Positions 17,346-24,587 of a stretch of DNA of 64,000 bases are shown one piece after another. Location of the stretch: NCBI GenBank assembly GCA_049890035.1, contig JBMHCG010000052.1, forward strand, positions 1 to 64,000, read 5' to 3'. Each line of letters begins with the position of its first letter. The stretch's first letter is position 1. Position numbers and translations under genes: made by a program. The notes under the pieces were generated by a model. That model was not told where the DNA came from and did no database searches. It saw only the letters and a list, made by a program, of their open reading frames with translations. The DNA comes from UBA11891 sp049890035 (GTDB lineage: Bacteria; Bacteroidota; Bacteroidia; Flavobacteriales; Flavobacteriaceae).

Positions 17346-18248
17346 TTGTTATCCATTGCATTTGATCCTATCTATCGCTTGCCACTTCCCGAACGGCACC
17401 GTTTCCCAATGGATAAATACGAGTTGCTTCCTAAGCAATTACTTCACGAAGGTATCTGTCAAATAACTGACTTCTATAGCCCACAAAAAGCACCCCTGGA
17501 AACAGTAACAGCCATCCACGACCCCTACTATGTAGAACGACTTCTCCACGAGGAACTCACATCCAAGGAAATACGACAGATTGGATTTCCGCTTAGCACG
17601 CAGCTTATCGAAAGAGAATTTGTTATTGCTGGAGGAACCCTCTGGGGATGTCACCAAGCACTAGAAAAAAAAATCGCCTTCAATATTGCTGGAGGCACGC
17701 ACCACGCTTTTAGTGATCGCGGGGAAGCATTTTGTTTGTTAAATGATCAAGCCATAGCTGCACAATATTTATTGGACAAGGGAATCGTAAATAAGATCGC
17801 CATCATTGACTTGGATGTCCATCAAGGAAATGGAACGGCTGCGATTTTCAAAGCCGATACACGTGTTTTTACTTTTTCTATGCACGGTAGCAAAAACTAT
17901 CCCTTCCGGAAAGAGAACAGTGACTGGGATATTGCGTTGGAAGACGGAACAAATGATGCTGCCTATTTGGGGATTTTAAAAAAAAACCTGCCTGAATTAT
18001 TAGATAAACAAAAGCCTGAATTTGTCTTTTATTTATCCGGTGTTGATGTACTGGCCACAGACAAACTAGGTCGTTTAGGAATGACTCTGGCAGGGAGCAA
18101 AGAGCGGGATCGCATAGTAATGGAAGCCTGTATGCAGAGGAATATTCCTATACAGTGCAGTATGGGAGGGGGGTACTCTGAATCACTAAAAACTATCATA
18201 GAAGCACACGCCAACACCTACCGAGCAGCCTACGAACTTTACTGTTAA
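17346..18248 (+). CDS. histone deacetylase family protein (AcuC/HDAC-like)
   Basis: Zinc-dependent deacetylase or amidohydrolase of the arginase/deacetylase superfamily, 300 residues from a TTG start 3 nt after metG. No ATG sits at the expected N-terminus, and LSIAFDPIYRLPLPERHRFP is the normal family opening. Catalytic features are GGTHHA (the paired histidines), DLDVHQGNGT (metal-binding Asp and His), SGVDVLATDKLG (second metal-binding Asp) and the MGGGYS loop. Substrates of the bacterial members may be acetylated proteins, acetylpolyamines or other amides, and cannot be told from sequence. It is probably cotranscribed with metG. Its 3' end overlaps the convergent CBS gene by 4 bp. Confidence 0.88.
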   Translation: MLSIAFDPIYRLPLPERHRFPMDKYELLPKQLLHEGICQITDFYSPQKAPLETVTAIHDPYYVERLLHEELTSKEIRQIGFPLSTQLIEREFVIAGGTLWGCHQALEKKIAFNIAGGTHHAFSDRGEAFCLLNDQAIAAQYLLDKGIVNKIAIIDLDVHQGNGTAAIFKADTRVFTFSMHGSKNYPFRKENSDWDIALEDGTNDAAYLGILKKNLPELLDKQKPEFVFYLSGVDVLATDKLGRLGMTLAGSKERDRIVMEACMQRNIPIQCSMGGGYSESLKTIIEAHANTYRAAYELYC

Positions 18249-18724
18249 CTTCTCCGCCAGGTACTACTTTTCAAGTTCAATGCCGCCAAAACCACATCTT
18301 TACGACTAATCTGTCCAACTAGTTTTCCTCTTTCCATAACGGGATATCGACGGCGACTCGATTTGGAAAACAATGAAGCAGCCTCAAACAAACTTTTTGA
18401 AGCCTCAATGGTATCAACTGAAACGGTCATGAAATTCCGAACGGATTTGTCTAAGATGGGCATGTTAAAATACCTGCTTTCTGAAATTTCTTTCATACAA
18501 TCAGCTTCAGATATCACCCCTATAAGCTTTCCCGCATCATTCACAACAGGCCCCCCAGAAATGCGATATTTCACAAAATTTTGCATTACTTCGTGTATGC
18601 TTTGATCGGGATGAAAAACTACCAAATTTTGACACATTATATCTTTGACCAACAAATGTGGGGCCTTGGTTTGCGCTTTTTGCGCACGCGCTCCTTGAAA
18701 ACTTTTCACTGCCATAATTTCCAA
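18245..18724 (-). CDS. CBS-domain protein
   Basis: A 159-residue cytoplasmic protein made mainly of two CBS motifs. The first starts near LLVKDIMCQNLVVF and includes GKLIGVISEAD. The second starts near SVRNFMTVSVDTIE and ends with GKLVGQISRKDV. Tandem CBS motifs form a Bateman module that binds adenine nucleotides. There is no attached enzyme or transporter domain, so a stand-alone sensing role is inferred. The start could also be the ATG at 18715 (MAVKSF). The N-terminal 20 residues are basic and alanine-rich, possibly disordered. Confidence 0.85.
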   Translation of the reverse strand: MEIMAVKSFQGARAQKAQTKAPHLLVKDIMCQNLVVFHPDQSIHEVMQNFVKYRISGGPVVNDAGKLIGVISEADCMKEISESRYFNMPILDKSVRNFMTVSVDTIEASKSLFEAASLFSKSSRRRYPVMERGKLVGQISRKDVVLAALNLKSSTWRRS

Positions 18725-18801
18725 CTCTTTAAATATTTTTAATAATATACACTATTTTGTGAGATAATGATATTTAATTATACGATTTTATCAATATATC
18801 A

Positions 18802-19635
18802 ATGAATGATTTGCGTATTTCATATTCAAACAAGGCCCCAATTGGAATTTTAGGCTGCGGTTGGTTGGGAACTGCTTTGGCCAAAGAACTCCTCGAGCAG
18901 GGTTTTAAAGTTCGGGGAACAGTAAGGAAACCCGAAAAGATGCAAGCCCTTCAAAAACTTGGTGTTGATTGTTTTCAATTGAATTTAGAAGAAACCAAAT
19001 TGACAGGAAACATTGCTTTTTTTGATCGCTTGCATTCCCTTATCGTATGCATCCCCCCAGGATTACGCAAAAACCCCAGCACGAATTTTATCAAAAAAAT
19101 AGAAATGCTGCTGCCTTATATTGATCCCGATACCATGGGCAAAACTATTTTGACAAGCAGCATTTCTGTCTATGGACCGATTCGTGGAACCGTCGATGAA
19201 ACGACAACGCCCCTCCCTAGGACTGAAAGTGGAAAGCAGTTACTGGTAGTCGAAAATCTTCTCACTGAATTTTTTGGGAACAAGATGATCAAGCTGCGCT
19301 TGGGTGGTCTAATCAGTAAAGACAGACACCCTATTTATTCACTTGCTAAAAAAGAAATCGTCCAAGCTTCGGCCCCTGTGAATTTGATACATCAAACAGA
19401 TGCGGTCAATGCAATTATTACGATTTTGCAGCAGCCAAACAAAGAATCTCTTTACAATATAGTAGCCCCTTTTCACCCTTCTAAAAAAACCTACTATTCA
19501 CAACTCGCTAATCAGTGGCAACTTTCCCTTCCAAACTTCACTAAAGGAGGTGCCAATAACAAACGTATTAGCAGCAATCGATTTCTTTCTGAGTATAGTT
19601 ATGTGTTTAAGGTTGAAAAATTGTTAATAGAATAA
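18802..19635 (+). CDS. NAD(P)-binding epimerase/dehydratase-like protein (YeeZ type)
   Basis: A 277-residue atypical short-chain dehydrogenase of the extended/YeeZ-like group. The N-terminal Rossmann motif is GILGCGWLG, followed by a GTVRKPEK cofactor-selecting loop. A SSISVYGP segment stands where the extended SDR catalytic Ser and Tyr lie, though the usual YxxxK spacing is not clear. The substrate is unknown. The gene stands alone after a 77-bp divergent gap shared with the CBS gene; this gap is very AT-rich but I found no perfect promoter box in it. Confidence 0.75.
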   Translation: MNDLRISYSNKAPIGILGCGWLGTALAKELLEQGFKVRGTVRKPEKMQALQKLGVDCFQLNLEETKLTGNIAFFDRLHSLIVCIPPGLRKNPSTNFIKKIEMLLPYIDPDTMGKTILTSSISVYGPIRGTVDETTTPLPRTESGKQLLVVENLLTEFFGNKMIKLRLGGLISKDRHPIYSLAKKEIVQASAPVNLIHQTDAVNAIITILQQPNKESLYNIVAPFHPSKKTYYSQLANQWQLSLPNFTKGGANNKRISSNRFLSEYSYVFKVEKLLIE

Positions 19636-19686
19636 AGCCCTTATCATCCAGAACAATTTAAGAATCAACTACTTTTATAATGAGGT

Positions 19687-20121
19687 ATGTCTGATAAACA
19701 ACTACATACAATTTGCGTTCGTATTTTGGGTTTGTTGAAAACCTCAAAACTTGAATACCTCAAAACAGCTGACGGTCAGCACCCCACCGACACACAACGT
19801 TTCCTTCACAAACAAGCCCGTTTGAGACATCATTTTTTTCAAGACCTTGAATTGCAGTTGCGTTCCTTCTTCAAAGAAAATGAAACGTTCCATTTAGCTG
19901 GAATTCAAATGGAGCAACGGCTGGTTGCCTCCTTACAAGATAGCCAAAAAACTTCCCTAGAAAACTGTCTTGAGATTGACAGTGAAATTCAAAACCTGCT
20001 GAATGAAATTGCTGAAGAGCCATTGGATCTAGACGAACTCAGTAAAACACTCTCAGAAACTATTATTAGTTTAGAAAAACTCACCCAACCTATGCCCACT
20101 AAGAAGCAAACTTGGATTTAG
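19687..20121 (+). CDS. small helical hypothetical protein
   Basis: A 144-residue protein, acidic toward the C-terminus and predicted to be almost all helix. It has a hydrophobic heptad-like spacing and no signal peptide or membrane segment. A loose likeness to the DUF2383 four-helix (ferritin-like) family exists around its first 60 residues, but I would not assign it. The ATG at 19687 is preceded by TGAGG. Its stop overlaps the 3' end of the convergent lipoprotein gene by 4 bp. No function can be given. Confidence 0.6.
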   Translation: MSDKQLHTICVRILGLLKTSKLEYLKTADGQHPTDTQRFLHKQARLRHHFFQDLELQLRSFFKENETFHLAGIQMEQRLVASLQDSQKTSLENCLEIDSEIQNLLNEIAEEPLDLDELSKTLSETIISLEKLTQPMPTKKQTWI

Positions 20122-20624
20122 TTTTCTTCTGCTATCAAAGGAGTTTCTTTAGCAATGCTCAAAATTCGATTCAGAAACGAATTATAATGTCTGTACAAAG
20201 TATCTAAGGCACCGTCTAACTTTTCATATTGTTCTGTAGCTGCATAAAACTTAGCTTTTTGGGCTTGCATTTGTACTACCTTCAAACGGCTTCTTACCGG
20301 ATAAATATCAAAAATTTCTGGGAATTTGGAATTGGAAAACACCCGGGTTTGGAATTCCAATCCAGAAAGAAACACGCCCATCCCTTTGCTGTTCATTTTT
20401 GAAAGATCTTCAAATTGGGAACACCAGCGGTTCAATTGTTTCCACTCTTCAATTTCAAGATTCGAATAAAAGTTTGCAGGTACTTCAACCAACTTGGGAA
20501 GGCTCTTTTTGAAGTCAATGGATAAGGTACTGGAAGGGGTGGACACTACGGTCAATTGGGATTCTTGTGGAGACTGACATGAAACCAAAAAAAACACTAG
20601 CCACCGAGAGAGAGTCGCTTTCAT
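20118..20624 (-). CDS. hypothetical lipoprotein
   Basis: A 168-residue protein with a short hydrophobic N-terminus and a lipobox-like LVSC (Cys16), so it is probably an exported lipoprotein. The rest is mixed, with a helical region rich in Lys, Gln and Tyr in the last 60 residues. It begins 22 bp after the stop of cruF and may be the last gene of the crtA-crtD-cruF operon. I recognise no domain, and a role in carotenoid metabolism is not supported beyond position. Confidence 0.6.
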   Translation of the reverse strand: MKATLSRWLVFFLVSCQSPQESQLTVVSTPSSTLSIDFKKSLPKLVEVPANFYSNLEIEEWKQLNRWCSQFEDLSKMNSKGMGVFLSGLEFQTRVFSNSKFPEIFDIYPVRSRLKVVQMQAQKAKFYAATEQYEKLDGALDTLYRHYNSFLNRILSIAKETPLIAEEN

Positions 20625-20646
20625 AAATCAAAAATACGGCTTCCTT

Positions 20647-21303
20647 TCAAAAATTGGGTAGGCTATTTAAACGAAGTAATAAGATGGTGAAAAACAACAC
20701 CTGCAACAAATATAAATGATGAAAAAACCAACCCCCCAGATGAACTTTTGAAAAATGAAAAACGAATTGTAAAGGCAATGCAACAAAAAACCAACCAATA
20801 TAATTTTGTAAAGGAGCTAGTCCTTGATCAAATTGCCAAAAGTCAAGAGTGGGTGCTATGGGCTCAATGAGTACATCTAAAAAAAGCATCAATCCGGTAG
20901 CTACTAGTGAGCGAACCCACACGTTCTCAAACAATTCTCGTGCGATCATCCCTGTACATGTGACTACAATGACCCAGTTCGCTCCGATCAACCAAGGAAC
21001 CCCCATAAACTTAGGGCCTAACATTTCACCGTATTGATACTGGCCAAAAATAAGCCCTTTATTGACTCCAAGCCACTCTGTTAGCATCCCGACAAAAAAG
21101 CAAATCAGAACAACCCCCAAAAATCTGCGCTCTTTATATCCTTGCCCAAGCAGCAACACAAAAGAAACGCCCAGATTTATTGGTGTGGCTTCAATAAACC
21201 ATTGTGCATCCCCATAAATAATCCCTAAAATACCTGAAACGTGAAACAACCAAATCAGAATAACGGAAATAGTGTACTGGGAAAGCGGAATGGGACTAAA
21301 CAT
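20647..21303 (-). CDS. cruF: carotenoid biosynthesis membrane protein, CruF-like hydratase
   Basis: Integral membrane protein of the Caroten_synth family (DUF422, PF04240), 218 residues with about six or seven hydrophobic segments. Family motifs include TEWLGVNKGLIFGQYQYG and LGPKFMGVPWLI in the middle, and the acidic DVLIEPIAP segment later. Characterised relatives are CruF-type 1,2-hydratases that add water to the psi end of carotenoids. The exact substrate is inferred from the neighbouring crtD. Its start overlaps the end of crtD by 8 bp, so the two are cotranscribed. It ends 23 nt before the lipoprotein gene. Confidence 0.82.
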   Translation of the reverse strand: MFSPIPLSQYTISVILIWLFHVSGILGIIYGDAQWFIEATPINLGVSFVLLLGQGYKERRFLGVVLICFFVGMLTEWLGVNKGLIFGQYQYGEMLGPKFMGVPWLIGANWVIVVTCTGMIARELFENVWVRSLVATGLMLFLDVLIEPIAPTLDFWQFDQGLAPLQNYIGWFFVALPLQFVFHFSKVHLGGWFFHHLYLLQVLFFTILLLRLNSLPNF

Positions 21304-22768
21304 GGGGCATAGGGATCAATTCTGATGCAATTTTTGCCGATAACAGACAGAGTGGAATACCGCCCCCTGGATGAACACTCCCCCCGCAAAAAAATAAATT
21401 TTTGAAACGGGTTGAAAAATTGGGATGGCGTAAGAAAGCACTCATACGACTATTACTTGAAGACCCATATAAAGCCCCGCGAAAAGAAGCTGTTTTTTCA
21501 GCTATTAAGGGCGGAGATAAAACACTTTCAACTTCAATTAAATCTTCCAAATGGCAATTCAAAAGCCTATTTACTTTTTGGATAACAGCTTCTCTAGTTT
21601 GGGATATCAGTGTTTCCCAATCTTGGCCATAGTCTGCCGGTGCATTAATCATTACAAACCAGTTCTCACATCCCTCAGGTGCATCTTGAGGAATATCTTT
21701 GGAGGTAATATTGACATAAATAGTTGGATCTGCAATGAGTGTTTTTTCCTTAAAGATGGCTTGAAATTCCCTCTGGTAGTCTGTAGAAAAAAAAATGTTG
21801 TGCAGATTCAACTGCGGGAATGTTTTTCGAATACCCCAATAAAATATCAACGCAGAACTAGAGCGTTCTTGCTTTAAATACAGCTCGGGGGCTTTGTGCC
21901 CAGCCAATAAAGCGCGATAGGTTGGCACAACATCCCCATTACAAACAACTACATTTGAAGGTATCATTTCTCCTTGTGAGCGTATCCCCTGACAACGGTT
22001 CCTGTTCACAACCAATTCTTCAACAGAACGATTAAAATAAAACCGAACCCCCATTCGTTCTGCCAAAGCCACCAGACTATGAGTAATATCACCCATCCCT
22101 TTTTTAGGGATATACGTTCCATAATGCTCTTCCAAATGCTGAACCAAACTCATGATTCCAGAAGTTTGATACGGATCGGAACCATTGTATGTAGCAAATC
22201 GATCAAAAAACTGAACCAAATACGGATTTTTTAAGTGTTTTAAATTGACTTGATGCAAGCTCTGAAACAATTCTAGTTTCCCCAAACGAAGGATGGCTTG
22301 AAGGGTTTCTGGATTGAAATAAGAAGCGGATCGGTGCAAGGAACGTTCCAAAAACAAAGGGGCCGTTAACTCATATTTTTGTTGTGCTTTATTCAAGTAT
22401 GCATGGAGTTCAGAGGCAGGTACATGAAGTTGTTGTTCAACGGTTTGGCAAAATTTATGCCGATCTGAATAGGCTGTTAAACGAGTGCCATCTTCCCAGA
22501 AATATTCGCAATGAATTTCTTTTTTTTTGTATTCAAAAAATGTATTGGGCTGTTCGCCTGCAAGTTCAAAAAGTTCTGTAACAAAATGCGGCATTGTAAA
22601 TAATGAAGGGCCTGCATCAAAACGATAAGGACCTAAACTGAAAACGGATAACTTCCCCCCTGGGTAAGGGTTTTTTTCAAATACAGTGACATCATATCCT
22701 TTGACCGCCAAGCGTATGCTCGTCGCGATGCCACCAATACCAGACCCAACAACAATCGCTTTGCTCAC
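21296..22768 (-). CDS. crtD: 1-hydroxycarotenoid 3,4-desaturase (CrtD-type phytoene desaturase family)
   Basis: FAD-dependent carotenoid desaturase, 490 residues. The N-terminal dinucleotide fold is GSGIGGIATSIRLA, then FEKNPYPGGK and RFDAGPSLFTMP. The C-terminal FAD motif is GGSVHPGGGIPLCLLSAK. The substrate-side sequence matches flavobacterial CrtD better than the other desaturase copy at 24.6 kb, which looks like CrtI. CrtD with CruF builds the 1'-hydroxy-3',4'-didehydro end group of myxol- and saproxanthin-like pigments. It overlaps crtA by 4 bp (ATGA) and cruF by 8 bp. CrtI remains an alternative name, since both belong to one family. Confidence 0.85.
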   Translation of the reverse strand: MSKAIVVGSGIGGIATSIRLAVKGYDVTVFEKNPYPGGKLSVFSLGPYRFDAGPSLFTMPHFVTELFELAGEQPNTFFEYKKKEIHCEYFWEDGTRLTAYSDRHKFCQTVEQQLHVPASELHAYLNKAQQKYELTAPLFLERSLHRSASYFNPETLQAILRLGKLELFQSLHQVNLKHLKNPYLVQFFDRFATYNGSDPYQTSGIMSLVQHLEEHYGTYIPKKGMGDITHSLVALAERMGVRFYFNRSVEELVVNRNRCQGIRSQGEMIPSNVVVCNGDVVPTYRALLAGHKAPELYLKQERSSSALIFYWGIRKTFPQLNLHNIFFSTDYQREFQAIFKEKTLIADPTIYVNITSKDIPQDAPEGCENWFVMINAPADYGQDWETLISQTREAVIQKVNRLLNCHLEDLIEVESVLSPPLIAEKTASFRGALYGSSSNSRMSAFLRHPNFSTRFKNLFFCGGSVHPGGGIPLCLLSAKIASELIPMPHV

Positions 22769-23466
22769 TTTTTTATATCTTGAAATTGCGTGTCCGTGTG
22801 AACAACAAATCTAGAAAAAAGATCCTCTTGGTACCATTTTTGTTTCCTTGTTTTCCTCACAATAGCCGCATGGCCCTGTTGCTTATAGGCAAAATCATGT
22901 ACCGCCTGAAAACTATCCCAAATACTTACGGTTGCTTGCTGCACCAACGGCCATTCTCCTACTCCCTTATAGAAGTGAACACCCTTAGCCTTTTCTATGG
23001 TTTTAGAAGCCAATGGTACCGATCGCCAAAATGAAATCAATCGTTTCCAATGTAAAGTCGCACGGGTGAGCACAGCTACTTGCGCATCACCAACGGAAAA
23101 ATCCTTTATCTGGTGCTCAGCAAACGGATTCATCCCACTCCAAAGTCCATGGCTGTGAATCGGTATCAAACCCAATGTACGTTGTTGTTTTGCATGAGAA
23201 CGATATTCCTGCCAATAGGGATTCTTTTTTTGAAATTCAATAAATGCTGTCGGTGATTTCCATACAGTTAAGATTGCATAAGTGCCAAAATCTGGCCATA
23301 GACTGAATCCTTTCGCACCACCGGTTCCTAAAAATTTGTAAAACTGCAAACCGGGTATTTCCGAAAATATACGAGGACCCAAAAGCATTTGTTTGAAGGC
23401 CCAAAAACGGTTCTCCCCGAATCGAAAAAAACTGATGAAAACATGGATATCGGTTTCTTTGTTCAT
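22765..23466 (-). CDS. crtA: spheroidene monooxygenase-like protein (acyclic carotenoid 2-ketolase)
   Basis: A 233-residue member of the CrtA family, which adds a keto group at C-2 of acyclic carotenoid ends. The family signature is seen throughout: an ISFFRFG strand near the start, the LGTGGAKGFSLWPD loop, HGLWSGMNPFA in the middle, and LTRATL followed by FWRSVP. The second half ends with a GVGEWPLVQQATVSIWDS segment and KWYQEDLFSRF. It is the first gene of the crtA-crtD-cruF operon and shares ATGA with crtD. The enzyme probably works on the hydroxylated psi end made by CruF/CrtD. A hairpin and T-run lie in its leader. Confidence 0.85.
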   Translation of the reverse strand: MNKETDIHVFISFFRFGENRFWAFKQMLLGPRIFSEIPGLQFYKFLGTGGAKGFSLWPDFGTYAILTVWKSPTAFIEFQKKNPYWQEYRSHAKQQRTLGLIPIHSHGLWSGMNPFAEHQIKDFSVGDAQVAVLTRATLHWKRLISFWRSVPLASKTIEKAKGVHFYKGVGEWPLVQQATVSIWDSFQAVHDFAYKQQGHAAIVRKTRKQKWYQEDLFSRFVVHTDTQFQDIKK

Positions 23467-23495
23467 AGCTGTAAACCAGTTGGTATTGGATTGCT

Positions 23496-23561
23496 AAAAA
23501 AAGAAACGCCTCTGAATTGGATTTTAGAATTTGACTTATGGAAGTAAATATCAGAGGCGTT
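23496..23561 (-). promoter_or_regulatory. hairpin plus T-run in the crtA leader (possible attenuator)
   Basis: Perfect 11-bp inverted repeat: AACGCCTCTGA at 23505-23515 and TCAGAGGCGTT at 23551-23561, with a 35-nt spacer. On the minus strand the second arm runs into TTTCTTTTTTT (T-run at 23496-23502), giving the layout of an intrinsic terminator about 30 nt before the crtA ATG. A small nested hairpin ACTT/AAGT lies in the loop. There is no minus-strand gene upstream that would need a terminator, so an attenuator or leader regulator is inferred. The remaining divergent gap (23562-23728) is very AT-rich; I saw no perfect TAnnTTTG box for crtA in it. Confidence 0.45.
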
Positions 23562-23728
23562 CGAAACCAAATTGAATTTAAACTTGTTTAAAGATAATGT
23601 ATTTTGTTTCTACAAAACAAACTTTTGTTAAACAATTTTTTATCTTTTTTGTTTTTTTATTAAACATATAATATAATGTATTGATAGTTAGTCCGTTAAA
23701 CAAAAGTGAGCGCAATTAAGTTTTTAGC

Positions 23729-23736
23729 TATATTTG
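23729..23736 (+). promoter_or_regulatory. -7 box upstream of the small ORF and potassium channel
   Basis: TATATTTG, a perfect TAnnTTTG box, ending 17 nt before the ATG of the 27-codon ORF at 23754. No TTG at the usual -33 spacing. Confidence 0.55.
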
Positions 23737-23753
23737 AATACTATATTTTTTTT

Positions 23754-23837
23754 ATGACACCTTTTGCTGTATCTGTTATTGTAGTTATCACATCCGCCAT
23801 TGTTATGTTAGCCATCCTTCGGGATATGAGTCGATAA
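23754..23837 (+). CDS. small single-pass membrane peptide (27 aa)
   Basis: An ATG-to-TAA reading frame of 27 residues. It is hydrophobic for about 20 residues (FAVSVIVVITSAIVMLAIL) and ends with a basic-acidic tail RDMSR. The layout fits a single transmembrane helix with a positive cytoplasmic end. It starts 17 nt after a TATATTTG box and its stop is 1 nt before the ATG of the ion channel gene, so it would be the first cistron of that message. It could be a channel-associated micropeptide or a translational leader. Chance is possible at this length. Confidence 0.5.
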   Translation: MTPFAVSVIVVITSAIVMLAILRDMSR

Positions 23838-23838
23838 A

Positions 23839-24543
23839 ATGAAGATTTCCGTTGCTTTTGATCGATTCATTTATTCTTTAATCATTGCCAACGTATTGGC
23901 GATGATTTTAGAATCCCATGCGTCCATACGTGCGTTGTACAAAGAATCTTTTGATGTTTTTGAATTGGTATCTATTGTTATCTTTTCTTTTGAGTACTTA
24001 TATAGAATAACAATAGGCTTCAGAAATAAAGGAATAAAAGGAGCCTTTGAATATATTTTCAGCACTTTTGGAATCATTGATTTACTTTCTATACTTCCTT
24101 TTTATCTCAATCAATTCGTAAAAATTGATGGACGATTTGTTCGAATATTGCGGTTGTTTCGATTGACTCGAATTTTTAAGCTCGGAAGAGATAGTGCTTC
24201 TCTCAAACTTTTTATCCAAGCCCTGTCTGCGGTCAGAAATGAGTTGAAGTTTACACTATTCCTCTCTATCTTAACCATCCTTTTCTCTGCCTCAGCCATT
24301 TATTTCCTGGAAAACGAAGCACAGCCCGAAAAATTCAGTAGCATCACTGAATCCATTTGGTGGGCCACTGTTTCCTTGGCTACGGTTGGATACGGTGATG
24401 TATACCCCATCACCGTTGGTGGAAAAGCTTTTGCTGCCATCATTTCACTTGTAGGCATTGGGGTCGTTGCCATCCCTACAGGTATAATAAGTGCTTCTTT
24501 TGTTGAAGAAATTATAGCGGCCAAACGTCGAAAAGAACGCTAA
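23839..24543 (+). CDS. voltage-gated potassium channel-like protein
   Basis: A 234-residue six-helix ion channel subunit of the VIC family, expected to form a tetramer in the inner membrane. Segments S1-S3 cover about residues 5-90. S4 is the arginine-rich stretch around RFVRILRLFRLTRIFK (about 98-115). The pore loop carries the potassium filter TVGYGD (about 182-187) in SLATVGYGDVYP, followed by S6. A short basic tail AKRRKER ends the protein. Regularly spaced S4 arginines suggest voltage sensing, though many bacterial members are not characterised. It lies between the two carotenoid transcription units. Confidence 0.9.
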   Translation: MKISVAFDRFIYSLIIANVLAMILESHASIRALYKESFDVFELVSIVIFSFEYLYRITIGFRNKGIKGAFEYIFSTFGIIDLLSILPFYLNQFVKIDGRFVRILRLFRLTRIFKLGRDSASLKLFIQALSAVRNELKFTLFLSILTILFSASAIYFLENEAQPEKFSSITESIWWATVSLATVGYGDVYPITVGGKAFAAIISLVGIGVVAIPTGIISASFVEEIIAAKRRKER

Positions 24544-24572
24544 GCTACCCTTCTGCATTAATAGATTTACTC

Positions 24573-24580
24573 TATCTTTG
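24573..24580 (+). promoter_or_regulatory. -7 box of crtI
   Basis: TATCTTTG (TAnnTTTG), ending only 7 nt before the crtI ATG at 24588, so the transcript would be nearly leaderless. The -33 region shows only CTG 17 nt upstream. Confidence 0.5.
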
Positions 24581-24587
24581 TTTAACT

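Noticed and set aside
23505..23561. Inverted repeat AACGCCTCTGA/TCAGAGGCGTT as an integron attC-like site
   Set aside because: Although AAC and GTT end the arms, no integrase, gene cassette array or second copy is present, and the T-run on the minus side fits an RNA hairpin better.
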